Below, piece after piece: positions 34,010-45,203 of a stretch of 64,000 nucleotides of DNA. Made by a program: the position numbers and the translations under genes. The stretch's first letter is position 1. Each line of letters starts with the position of its first letter. Source of the stretch: Augochlora pura (lineage: Eukaryota; Arthropoda; Insecta; Hymenoptera; Halictidae). The notes under the pieces are model-generated. The model saw nothing but the letters and a program-made list of their open reading frames with translations, made no database searches and was not told where the DNA came from. The stretch is taken from assembly GCF_028453695.1 (NCBI RefSeq), contig NC_135781.1, positions 26,101,640 to 26,165,639 of the forward strand. Direction: 5' to 3'.

Positions 34010-35050
34010 AGGAACGATTCTTCTAGGAAGCAATCTCATCGAGCTATCGTCCAAGTTTCGATGATATTTGCAATAACCGAGTCGATTCTACGTGACGCGC
34101 ATAATTGCCGCCGGTAAACAAACACCAATTAAGAAGTTTAAAACCGGCGTACACCACAATTACGATGTACAACTTCCATTCATAATTTACAAACTCCGAC
34201 CAGTTCCGGACGGGGTTGGTGCTCGTTTAAACCGGTTGGTCAACGTGCGCATAAATTCGAAGGGTTTAATGCGAAAAATTTGGCGCATGTTCGTTCGTTC
34301 GGCAGAGGCCGGGACGGCCGAGGCACGGCCGCGGATTTATAAAACGTTCGCGAAAATATGTCGTTGAACCAGATACAGAGGCGAGCGTATGTAACCGGGC
34401 GGCTGGAAGAGGAGGGTTAATTCCGTCTGGCTCCCGATGGCCTAACGGTTTCCTCGCGTGCTGCGACGGGTAATCGCAAATGGCGGAGCGAAATGCCCCG
34501 ATGAGCGAATATGTAATCGCGTCTCGTCGCGCTCGGAAATCGAATTAATTCGCGCGGCGGTTAATTCGGCCGGCGTGTCGACCCGGCGTGGATTAATTCG
34601 CGGCTAAACAAGCGCGTGCACCTTTCCTGGATTTACGATCGCTGCACCGACCCGGCCGGATCGGCCGTGACGATCTCGGCGACCTTGCCGCGAGTCGCGC
34701 GAACGAGGACCGGAGAGGCTCGACGCACCGGCTCGACGAGACGTCGGTCCCGAGGAACGATCGCGGCGGCTCGCGCGTCTACGCTTTCCGCGAGCGAGCG
34801 ATCGCGGGCTGGTTTTTCGAGCGATAAACGTCTATTCTCGGCTCTTATTTCACCGGTGGTTATTCCCGGGCTGATATCGCCGACCGAGAACAAATTGCAG
34901 CCTTGTCCGCTCGCTCGGTGTCATCTCCGACGAGTATTTCTATGCCTCGGCCGTGAAATCGGCCTGGGGGAAGGGGACAGCTGCCGAATCTCATACCTGC
35001 CTCGATATTGTCCGCAGGCAGGACTCAGGAACGTAGATCATTAGGGGTAC
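34010..35050. other. CpG-rich block with TTAATTCG words
   Basis: Between 34550 and 34606, TTAATTCG occurs three times in a CpG-rich background (34555, 34571, 34593). The frame at 34616-35044 is Arg- and Ser-rich without a motif. It could be a conserved regulatory block, but nothing here proves it. Confidence 0.3.
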
Positions 35051-35056
35051 TCCCTC

Positions 35057-35080
35057 TCCTCTCTCTCTCTCTCTCTCTCT
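35057..35080. repeat. (CT)n run
   Basis: About 12 uninterrupted CT units, followed by CACTCTCTG. Confidence 0.9.
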
Positions 35081-35090
35081 CACTCTCTGT

Positions 35091-36235
35091 TCAGGATACT
35101 AGAGACGACTTCAGGAATTTTTTGTCGCGAAACTGGCGAACGTTACGGAACGAAACTTTTGTCTACAGTTTCGTTCGTGTTTCAGCAGTTCTCACGAATT
35201 TATGATGAGGGTGCAGTGAAAATCAAGCTCAGGGTAATTAAAAGTGGCGAGAAGTATTTTAATATACATGCTATCTCACATATCATTTAATCTATATCAT
35301 CTCGAATATTTCGTATTATTTATTATATGTAATCTAGCATAATATATATATTATTTTATACGTATTTATATTTTTTACTGACTTTACTCACTTCTATTTC
35401 TACGCTAGAATTATTATCGACATTAATAGATGTAGTACAAAATTATGATTGAATATTTAATGAACGATATTACACATTGTGTTTTGTTATTTATAATATC
35501 TTTTTCTGTTACCATTTCTGTAAATATATTACATAATTGGCTATTGAACATTAGGCATCTATTCTATTCAAAATATGAAGATATGAAATACTACAAGTAT
35601 TAAATATCAATGTAATAATTCTCTCTTACTTTTTATAATCATATTTTGAAATAATTATTTAGAAAATAATTGATAAAATTATTTCAAGATCACTGAATTT
35701 ACATAAACGTAAACGACGTTCCCCTAGATGACTCCACATCTTTCCACCACAAAAACGAAGAACCTTTCGCCAATAGAACCTCTATGCTCATGTTCGTCCA
35801 TGCTTCACTGGTACTCGCGATTATTTTTACAAAAAAAAATAGTCAAGATCGAGCGAACTATAAATAAACCGCGAAGGTGTACGAAGCTGACGAAATTACC
35901 ATCGACTACCACAAACGCCCGAGACGGGATAAACCGCCATCGAGCTACGCGCTCCATTATTTATTTCAAGATCGTCCGATGACTCGGAGCTTGCCGGAGC
36001 GGCTTGCCCGCGGCTGTCGTAATCGCGAGAACAATTAAAAGACCAAAACGAGCGAAAGTCGGAGCAATCGGATCGAAGAGCCGTCGCCGATCCCGAACTC
36101 GATCTCTTACCCGAAACTGGTGGCGCGACGTCGATCGAACCTGGACATCGGTATCCGGAGCATTAAGCGATCGTTACCGCGCGCATGATTCGATCGGAAT
36201 ATCGCCGGGGCCCGGGCAGTATCGGAGAATTAGTC
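35091..36235. other. Spacer, strongly AT-rich 35.22-35.72 kb
   Basis: No recognised gene. Bases 35730-36180 become CpG-richer towards the purine-tract region. Confidence 0.4.
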
Positions 36236-36239
36236 GGCA

Positions 36240-36244
36240 GGGGG

Positions 36245-36277
<33 letters not shown>

Positions 36278-36886
36278 ATAACTGTTTCTCACGGACGGCC
36301 TCGGGAACAAAACGAATTGTGGAAAATTAATAGGGGAAGGAGAACCGAAGAACGTCTCTCGAGCTCGTCCGCTCTCCTCTCCAGCGGCCGGCTCTCCGGC
36401 CGTTAAGAGCGGCGGAATACCTGAGAAACGAGTTGGAAAAAAACGCACACTCCCGGAGAGCGAGGTGAAGGAACGAGTGCAGAGTCCCTTTTGCCACGAG
36501 AAGCAACGTTCCATCGCATCGGTGCAAGCGGGAGACCGGGGAGAAAGAGACAGGGACGGGGGAGAAGGAGAAAGAGATGGGACGCGGGGCGATAGGGAGT
36601 CTATAGAGAAGAGCCGATGGGGAAATGAGGAAGGAGAGACGGAGGAGAAAGAGCCGGTGAAGAGAGAAGCTGCGGAGAGAACAGAGGGCGAGAGAAAGAG
36701 AGCAGGAGGTCCAAGAGAGAAAGAGAGAAAGAGGGAGAGAGTTCGACCACGGCGAATTTTATCCGAAACTCGGTACGATCTCCGTTCTCCTTTGCCGAGC
36801 CTCTCTCTTTCTGTCTCTCGTTCTACCTCTTTCTCTTTCTCCGTTCCCGCTGGCATCCTCGATCTTTCATTTTGTCTTTCCGTCGA

Positions 36887-36927
<41 letters not shown>

Positions 36928-37539
36928 CTCTTCCGCCGTTCCTCTGCGAGCGTAAGTTACTCGAGCGTGTAAGGGAGCAAGAGGGGAGGAAAAAGAACGG
37001 GAAGACGAGCGGGCAGGGGGAGGGAGGGAGAAAGTAAAACTCGCCGACGAATCTCCATGCTAACAACGAACCCGTCCTAATTATTCGTCGAGTGTCGGTA
37101 GGAAGATCGTCACCGCCCGCGAAAGAGGGCGAGAGAACGAGAGGGAGGCGAACGCGCAAAGACACCCGGCGAGAGAGAAAGAGCAAGCGAGGGAGAGAGA
37201 GAGAGAGAGAGAGGGAGAGAAAGGATGAGAACGCGAATAGAGTGAAAGAGAGAGAGAGAGACACTGGGAGAACGAAAAGTTGGCGGACCAGGGGCGGTGG
37301 GGAGGGTAACGGGGGCGGCGGGAACGAGACGGGAAGAGTAGTAGTCGTTCCAGCTCGTGGCAAATGAGCGGCACTCTGTATTGATCACCAGAGGTCACGA
37401 CTCGAGATAGGTAAATGTGTGAATATGTATAGGTGTGCACGTGCAACGGTGTACACGCGCCCGTAGCGATTGCAGGCGACCGCGTATTGAGAGAATCCGC
37501 GCAAAAAGAAACAGCGAAAGAGGAACGGAGTCGGGGAGG

Positions 37540-37579
<40 letters not shown>

Positions 37580-37590
37580 AAGACGGACAG
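36240..37590. repeat. Large purine/pyrimidine tract region
   Basis: GA-rich stretches on the plus strand (36243-36268, 36530-36740, 36970-37265, 37510-37575) are interrupted by a CT-rich one (36795-36935, with a pure run at 36892-36921). This makes a 1.3-kb region of mirror-like and inverted polypurine blocks. A good splice-donor word, GAGC|GTAAGT, lies at 36952. The 377-codon minus frame across 36230-37363 and the 190-codon plus frame are repeat artefacts rich in Ser/Leu or Glu/Arg. Confidence 0.85.
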
Positions 37591-37640
37591 GTAGTCGACG
37601 AACCGACAACGACTTTACGCTGCTAACTTGACTGAACTCG

Positions 37641-37660
37641 CCTGCCTGCCTGCCTGCCTG
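37641..37660. repeat. (CCTG)n run
   Basis: Five consecutive CCTG/GCCT units, with diverged GCCTG and GGCTG words continuing to about 37695. Confidence 0.8.
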
Positions 37661-37699
37661 TGCCAGCCTGGCTCTACCTGGCTGGCTGCCTGACTGCCT

Positions 37700-39290
37700 A
37701 CGTTCACCGGTACCAAGACTGCAATGCCTACTTCCGTATACAAACACGAGCGTGCACACTTTTCCTTGAACGACGCATGATCGGGCGAGCACGTAACGCG
37801 GAATCGAGGAAGAACCTGCGTTCCCTTACGCAGGACCCTACTTGTTAAGGCGGAGGGTACTTGCCGAGGGAACAATAGCCCTGGAGCGACCGTGTGCTTT
37901 AGATTTAATGTCCGTGGCTCGTAGCCGCGGCCCGATGGCTCCGTTTGGGGCCTGAACACTGGTATTAGGGGCTCGTGAAATATCTCAACTATTAACGCGG
38001 TGCCGGAGATTTCCTCGCGGGGAAGGAGGAGCTCTCTCCGGTCTAACCGTCTGCTGCGGAATTGGGACCCGAGTCGCGCCTCTCTGTCGTCGACGGTGGA
38101 AATTATCTTAAAGTTTTCGAGGTGCAAGTATAGACACCGATCGATCCGCTACCGGTTTGTTTCTATTGATTCGCGACTATCCTGGCCAATTCATCCAAGT
38201 TGGACGCTATTGAAACTAGCCTTAGAATCCAACGGGGTTATATAGGTCGCCGTTGGGTCGACGGTCTATCTTAATCCTAGAGCAATTTTCTTGTTTGTCA
38301 ACGATAACGTACGCAATGCTGTGAAGGGAAATTGAAGGCGCAAGGACATTTCGCTGGACAGCCAAACGCCCTGTCTTAATAACTAGGTTCAAGTAAAACG
38401 CGCGGGGATAATTAGTTCGATCTTCGTAAGAATTCCGTTCTCGTTACTAAATCAGTAACAAATTCATTCGTTCTTTCATCATTTCAATAGATTATAAATA
38501 ATAGATTGAAGTTTTAAAGTTCTTTTAATTCTTGTATTATTTTAAATCAGCGCTATCCAATTTTTAAATAAATGGATAAATTTTCTTGTACCTCTTCTCC
38601 GGTAGTATAAAACCCGATACGTGCAGAATAATTAAATTGTGCCGACATACTTTCTCTATCCTTATTATTTTCAAATATCCAGATAGAAAATATGTCAACA
38701 CATCGGATCGATCCTCGTTTGAGGGAATGCAAACTCTGGATTCGATTCAATTGGATTTGTGTATCCACAGTCTAGACATCGTGCTATTTAATGTAAAGAC
38801 TGAAATTTAGGCTAGCATCATAGCACGACGTGCCTCGGAACGACGTGATATAAAAGTGTGTCCATTGTGGCAACGTGAGAACATCTTGATAGTCAGATTT
38901 TATTAAAAACTTATAGAAAACTCAGCGCTGAATCAACAATGTTAGATCAGATGGCTCAGCCTCGTAAGCAAAACTTGTACCGAATTTAGTATAAAACCAT
39001 TGGAATATTTGTTTAATCGTCACTGTAACTGCTTGTTTAATAAGCCCTGAAACTCTGACGCTTCGAAACTTAGTTGCAACTACCAAATGGTGTTCGCGCG
39101 GTCTCCAACGCCGTAAATGTTCACCTCGTTACAATCACTGCATTCGGTTTCTCTGATACCGAACAATTACCATACTCCATTTGCCGAAACAAGATCCATC
39201 GATCACCGTAGCTGTCCATTCTACCTCAAGCACGCGATAATACGCAATCGAATGGACTGTTGATGCACTCCAAGATCGTTCCCTTAACCT
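37700..39290. other. Spacer
   Basis: GC-moderate to 38.3 kb, then AT-rich. GATATAAAAG at about 38859 is TATA-like but has no initiator in range. No gene was recognised. Confidence 0.4.
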
Positions 39291-39293
39291 TCG

Positions 39294-39340
39294 GACGACG
39301 GCCTCTTTTCGCAACTATACAATCGGGGATGTTTATGACC
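39294..39340 (+). mobile_element. Possible TTAA element end
   Basis: TTAA at 39294 is followed by CCTTCGGACGACGG, which has the look of a piggyBac-type terminus. There is no partner end, so this is weak. Confidence 0.2.
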
Positions 39341-39639
39341 ATCCTCAGGTTTATTCATCAATCACTCCTCGATACTCGGATACATTTTTCAAGATATTTT
39401 ATGCAGACTTACTAGTGTTTATGTTATTCCTGGTGTAAAAAGCTATTTATCGAATTGCACTGTCGATAATTAAATAATTAAGCGAACGATTTAAATACAC
39501 TGGTATATTAAATCTGAGAGAAAACTAGCCTAGCAGGTCAGTCCAACAAGCGCTTAGGCATTTCTCGACCATCGTTTCCACCTCGATCCTTCATTTAAGG
39601 GTCGGAACCCTCGACACCCAGGGAGACCAATGACGAACC

Positions 39640-41640
39640 ACCTCTCTGGATTCCAGATCTCCATAGGCAACAGAGTCTACCCTCCATCGCGCGGAGGACG
39701 ACAGCAGGGAGAGGAAAGAGGAGAACCCGGAGCCTGGTGGCTCAAGGAAAGAAAACGCGCAAAGTTGCACGCGGTCGCAGTCAAAGTTGGGTTCAAAGAG
39801 CGTTCTTCCCGGTGTCAGGCCATCGACCTAGAAACCACATTAGCCGGCCTCGTAGCGGCCACGACGTCGTCGACAATTTCGAAGCGATGCTGTTCGGATT
39901 CGGATAGCCTTAGAGCCTAGCCCCTCGCTTTGCTCTGGCCTGCTCAGCTCCGCTCTGCTCGGCGCGCGGCTTGGCGCGGCGTTTCAGCCGATCGCGGTTC
40001 CATTCCGTATCAGCGAAGCGAGGCTCGCTCTCTTCCCTCCTCTCTTTCTCTCGCTCTTGGCTCTCCTTCGGCCGGGCTGGTTTCGATCGTGCGAACAAAC
40101 CATCCGTAGCCCACCAACCAACGGTGGAATCGTGTTCCGTGAGTCCGTCGGGTTTGCGCGAGAGAGCTGCCGCTTCTCTCCCTCTGGCCTCCCTGCCTCC
40201 CCTCGCAGCCGTCTCCTCCTCCACCTCCTCCTCCTCATCCACCTTCTCCCACCCCCTACCTCACTCTCTCCCAGAGTATTGAACGAACGAGCGCGAGGAG
40301 AGGAACCAGGAGACCAGAGGCACCGGCGACCGGGTGTGAGAGAGAGAGAGAGAGCGAGACCGAGTGCGGGAGAGAGAGAGTGAGAGAGTGAGAGAGTGAG
40401 AGGGAGCGCGCGAGATTGAACGCGAGCGGCACGAGCAACGGGACCGAGGGAGACAGGCGAAAACGCGGGACAGAGAAAGAGGGTAGGAACGAGAGAGCTC
40501 CGAACGCGAACGACAGAGGGAACGGCCACGCGAGAGAAAGATGGAGGCAATGTGAAGCAGGGTAGCCTGCCGGCATACAGCATAGCCAGAGCAGAGAGAC
40601 GTGTCGGCTCTGTGGATCCCCTTGGCATCCTACCTCTCGCTCTCTCCCGCGGCTATTCCCTCGGCCGACTCTCTCCTCCTTCTCTCCGCCTTTACCGTTT
40701 CGCGTTCCTCGCTCTCTTTCTCCGCTCGCCAAGCTAGCCTACCTCCATCCAGAGCGCTAAAGTCCTCTCTGAAATGCGACGGTAACACCCTCCCTCCACC
40801 GCCACCTTCTCCTCCTCGTCCTCATCCTCTTCCACAGCGTCGTGTCCCGCCGTCCCTTCTCCTCGCTCACGACCCCCGTCGCTCTTTCTCCATTCGCCCG
40901 GCACTCTCTCGCTCTCTCGCTCCTTCTCTCTCTTTCTCGCTGTATCTCTCTCCCTACGCTGCGTCGTCCCTTTCCACGAGCGACCCCTCCCGCGGTCCAA
41001 TCGCGGCCCTCCGTGCCGTACAGATTACAGAACGAGTGAAGAGCAGAACCCGCTGCGAGCCAGAAAGAGAGGCCCTTCCAGAGAAAGACGGCCAGGGAAG
41101 AGAGATCAGGGCTGCCTGGCTGCTTGCTTCGTTGCTTGCCTGCGAGACGAGGCGAGGCGAGCGAGCGAGCGAGCGGCCCTGCCGACTGCGTGGTCGTCGT
41201 AGTCGTCATCTCCCCGCCAGAGCCGAAGACTTCTTTTCTTTCTTTCCACTCGTCGCGCATCTCGCACGACCGACAAGCCCGGCGAAATGCTTGCGTTTTT
41301 GCAAGCCGACCAAGCCCGCGGACGCAGTTCACCGGCCCCGGCACAGTCCCTGGGACACCTAACACCGCTCGGGATACGAACCGCGCGCATCCCCTAACCA
41401 GAGAGAACCTTTGCTAAGAGAACTCGGAGACCTAGAGTCCGGGAGAACGGCGCCGGGGGACGCGGCTAGGCTGATTCGTAAGAACCGATAAACCGCGATC
41501 AATGATCGCCGGGAGTTATGTGTGTCACGGGATGATAAGATAACAATGCCAGTCGGGGGAACGACGATCTGACGGAACGCAACCCTCTAGCCCTACCGTC
41601 GCGATCGCGGATTCAAACCCCATCAATCCAAGTCGTGCCT
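39640..41640. promoter_or_regulatory. CpG-rich CT / GA / CT region, possible promoter and leader
   Basis: A CT-rich arm (40020-40270) is followed directly by a GA-rich arm (40338-40520, with pure runs at 40338-40354 and 40371-40390), then a second CT-rich arm (40620-40985). The switch point is near 40275. A short ATG frame (ATGGAGGCAATGTGA at 40540) would behave as an upstream micro-ORF in a leader. Frames of 150-250 codons here are compositional. No coding exon was recognised downstream to 41640. Confidence 0.3.
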
Positions 41641-41689
41641 GTCTCGACCACGTTTCTACGTCACTCGGTTTACTGATTTTCAGGTGACG

Positions 41690-42240
41690 GATTTTTATGC
41701 AAAATAGAAAATCTTCGTATTAATTACAAGATACAGGAGCTAAGTAGACATTAAAATCTTTGCTGAATGATTTCAATTGGTCGATGGTAATGCAATAATA
41801 TATTTAGCAATGGAATAACCAAATCAGTCAAAGTGACTTTCTTGAATTTTCCTCCCACCAAAAATTCTTGTTTTCAATATTAAAACAATAGTAATAAATA
41901 AAAGAAAGTTTCTTCCTCTTACAAATTCATATAAATATTATATGATAAAATTAATCCTTTATTAATCGAAAATTATTGAATAATTTTAGGTTTACATTTC
42001 CATTCGTTTGTATAGAAGATAGCGTTGATTGTGTCGTGATAATAAAGAATTCCATTAAGGGATCAGACACTGGATAATTTTTAAAATCCGTGTAATTAAA
42101 GTTTCATTATTGCGACGAAGCGATCAAGCTGCTGAAAACGGGGACCCAGAAAGCGGCAATTGGATGAGACAAAATTAATAACGCATCCTCGAGACACCGG
42201 GAACGAAACAGGGACAAATCTGGAAAGCCTCTCACGAGAT
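41690..42240. other. AT-rich spacer
   Basis: AT-rich to 42080, then mixed. No gene or element was recognised. Confidence 0.4.
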
Positions 42241-42259
42241 GCATGATCGAGGGTGAGCC

Positions 42260-42277
42260 GGGGGGGGGGGGGGGGGG
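42260..42277. repeat. Run of 18 G
   Basis: Uninterrupted homopolymer on the plus strand. It can form a G-quadruplex and is a likely site of assembly or length error. Confidence 0.9.
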
Positions 42278-42927
42278 TGCGAAACGGGGCTGAAAGTTTC
42301 CGGCGACGATCGATGCCCGGTCGGCGCTCGCGTAAATACGCGGCTGTTTTTGTTGGTCGGGTTGATTGATTTATGAAACGGTGCCGGTGGAGTATTAAAA
42401 CAAGTCTCCCGATGGAGAGCAGCCATCGCGCGAATTGCTTGCCAATGAGCCGAACTACCGAGATTTACTTCGGATTTTTAATCCCGCGTTCATTCGAGAA
42501 CTTCGGCCGGGTCTGCGGAGTTGGGGAGCTCCGCGAAACCGAGTTGTGGTTCGTGCTTGCTTGGTTATTCTCCAACTTTCGATGATCGCGAGTATGCGGC
42601 CCGGCGATGTACCAACGATACAGTACAACGCCGATCAAAACTTTCGACCTGATTTTCACGAACGGTCTGGCGATAAAATCGTCTTCGTACCGCAGCGCAG
42701 ATGATTTTCGAAGCACACGGAGACCAACCGGTAGTTGGCACCTGTACTAAATTAGTCTCGATTTCAATCGTCCATGCGTCAATCGCCGGGGGCGCGAGTT
42801 GCCAGATTTAGGTGGACGGATTTTAGGCATCTGGATCCGTCTGTTGCGCAAGATCGTAAAATTCATGGAAGACGTGGAGAGACAGCGAGAGGAGGATTTC
42901 CGCTGAATAAATTGAAATGAGGGGTCG
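42278..42927. other. GC-moderate spacer
   Basis: Open frames at 42373-42585, 42435-42704 and 42465-42716 (minus) overlap each other and carry no recognisable motif. Confidence 0.35.
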
Positions 42928-43167
42928 ATGCCACCACCGGCGTCGGATTTTCCATCAGCATCATTGGTCTCGATTCGCGACGACACCGGGATCGACGAAA
43001 TCTGCGACGAGCACCGCCGCGCGATACAATTCGTCTCGCTGCCGAAGAAGAATGCTCCGAGCGGGACAAGCACGCATACAACACGGTGGAAACACGCTTG
43101 GTTTGCACGGCGAGCAAAGGGTGCTCTCGAAAGTTTCGAGCGGCATGGCAGTGCGCGCGTATCCTAA
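42928..43167 (+). CDS. Unrecognised 79-codon ATG frame, doubtful
   Basis: True ATG with T at -3, ending in TAA. The middle (residues 16-43, containing IRDDTGIDEICDEH) has an ordinary charged composition unlike most open frames in the window. There is no signal peptide, membrane segment or known domain. Frames on the opposite strand (42747-43073, 42961-43146) are also open. It could be a small gene, an exon fragment or chance. Confidence 0.1.
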   Translation: MPPPASDFPSASLVSIRDDTGIDEICDEHRRAIQFVSLPKKNAPSGTSTHTTRWKHAWFARRAKGALESFERHGSARVS

Positions 43168-43289
43168 GTAAACAGAGACCGACGTCGAACTGTTTCTAAA
43201 GAGACAACACGGGGATGCATAATACGCAGGGCCGAAGTATAATCTCGGATCGTAAATAGGAGTCGCGAAATTACACCCGTCGTTAAGCC

Positions 43290-43480
43290 GTAGCAGTTAG
43301 CGGAAAAAGAAGGAGAAGCGAAGAGAACGGAGGAGAGGGAGGAGAAACGTCAAAGTGGAGGAGATAACGGGCAGTTAAAATAAAACAATCGATAAGACGG
43401 AGAAAAAGCGGAAAGGAGGGAGGGTAGGGAAGGAAGAAAAAGAGAAAAGGAGAGAGAGAGAGAGAGAGAAGGAGAGTGAG
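43290..43480. repeat. Polypurine tract with (GA)n
   Basis: Mostly A/G on the plus strand, with a pure GA run at about 43449-43469. The Ser/Leu/Phe-rich minus frames over it are artefacts. Confidence 0.85.
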
Positions 43481-44719
43481 TGAAAGGTGGCGGGAGGCGA
43501 AGTGGAAACAGAATAAAGAGGAAGTCGGCGCATCGTTGATCCGGAATACCGAATACATTAATCAATAACAAGAGGGCTGCCCGGTTCTCGAATAAAACGG
43601 GAACAGGAAAAGCGAGCGATTTCAATGGAGGAACGCGGGCGCAATATAACGTGGAAATCCTGAATAGTGGCATTAGTCGGTCTCGCCGGTAAGCCGTTCA
43701 ATGCTTAATATGTCGTAATTAACGTCGACCCTTACGTTTTTATCGCAGCCAGGATCTTCGGGATGCTCGTGCGGCCGCGAAATCAAACGAGCAGCCATCG
43801 TTCGGGCGTACTCGCACACTGATCTACCTGAGCAAATTCATAGTTCAAAGACAATTTTCCAACCATTAAATTTTGAACGATTGTTTCCTCTAATAGGTTT
43901 ATGACAATCTTTCCCATCCCCCCTCAAAGCTTTAACATCAAAAATATTCGCTAATTCGGATAGTTTCGTAACAAGTAGACAGCGGATCGTTATGCAGAAT
44001 AAAAATTGTCTACAAGTTACATGAAAATGCATTTTCTATTTCAATAATTGCAATAATGGTTGAAACCAGAGAATGGAAATTTAATGGAACCAATTCTTGA
44101 AATGAAAGCACGATTTTTCGAACCTTTCCAATAATCTTGCGAAAAGCTTTGGAATATAAATTCTTTTGCGGAAACAAGTGTGCTCATAGAAATGTTGGTC
44201 ATCTCGATTTTTTAAGTGTTAATACGTATTTGTAATTCGATAATAAGCTACTGCCGGGACGAATTTAGCGTCCTATTATACTATAACCTTAAACCTGGAA
44301 ACACGGTTAAAATAATTTCGACGGTGGATCGCCGGCTCGCCAGACCACTCTGCCGCTGCCGTAGTTTTGTCCGATGACATCGTTTTTCATCGCCGCTGAA
44401 TGCTTTCGATTCGAGAACTAGTCTCTGGCCGGAACGATACCGAACGGCATTATCAATTCCAATCTGTAAATCGCGGTCCGTCGAATATCTGGACGCGCAG
44501 ATATGGAACGGAGTCAATGTCGGATCGATACTGTCGAAAAACAAAGCCTTCGAGTGGCATCGACAACGGAACAGTATTATTATTTATATCTACCCACTGT
44601 TCTGTCATTTTTACTTCCGCGAGTTGATAATAGCGTTTTGCAACCAGTCAAATGTCATTGTATCATTAGACACGGATGCCGCTTTATGCCATGGAAGCGG
44701 TCCGGATTGCTCCTGGGAG
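43481..44719. other. Spacer, AT-rich 43.84-44.28 kb
   Basis: No recognised gene, RNA or ordered repeat. Confidence 0.4.
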
Positions 44720-45010
44720 CACGAATCTAGAGCAAACGACTTCAGGAAAGGGGATTCTTGAACTTATATACCCTAGACTGTGGATATAGACTTATAGACT
44801 TTTTCTGTGGATAGAAGTAGGCGTGGTTTCCTTGCTCTCAATGGAGCCAGGTGTAGTTCAAGGCCAGCTGTGATTATCAGCAAGGGTAACATAGAGCCTA
44901 CATCCCCTAAAAAATTAGCTCTGAAAACTACACCACTGTGTTACTCCAATATCTTGTCCACTAGTCTACCCCTTTTCAGGATACTAGAAAACATTCGAGA
45001 CGCGCCTTTC
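44720..45010. other. Low-CpG block, possible unclassified insertion
   Basis: Across about 290 bp CpG becomes rare, while the flanks are CpG-rich. TGTGGATA occurs twice (44779 and 44810), each near a TATAGACTT. A box-B-like word GTTCAAGGC (44856-44864) is present, but a suitable A box at tRNA spacing is not. It may be an older, methylated repeat of unknown class. Confidence 0.3.
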
Positions 45011-45203
45011 ACTTTTTAAACAAAGCTAGAATATTCTATTTTATATACTTCAGAGAAATCTATATTTAATCCCATTTATTTGTTCCAGCTTATTTTAAAA
45101 TGATTTTATTAATATAAAGTTTCATTTCCATTTTATTTCTTTTATTTCTATTGTTTTATATCTCTTGAGGAAAATATATTCGCTAAATAGGCGTGACTGA
45201 AAC
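45011..45203. other. AT-rich spacer
   Basis: Short AT-rich segment preceding a CpG-rich block. Nothing recognised. Confidence 0.4.

Noticed and set aside
36230..37363. 377-codon minus-strand open frame
   Set aside because: Translation of CT/GA microsatellites gives runs of Ser-Leu and Arg-Glu. There is no domain, and equivalent frames are open on the other strand.
40601..41362. 253-codon plus-strand open frame
   Set aside because: Ser/Pro/Arg-rich product of CT-rich and CpG-rich sequence. A 202-codon minus frame overlaps it.
44833..44864. Possible SINE promoter (A-box-like and B-box-like words)
   Set aside because: The spacing of about 24 bp is too short and the A-box match is poor, so pol III origin is not claimed.
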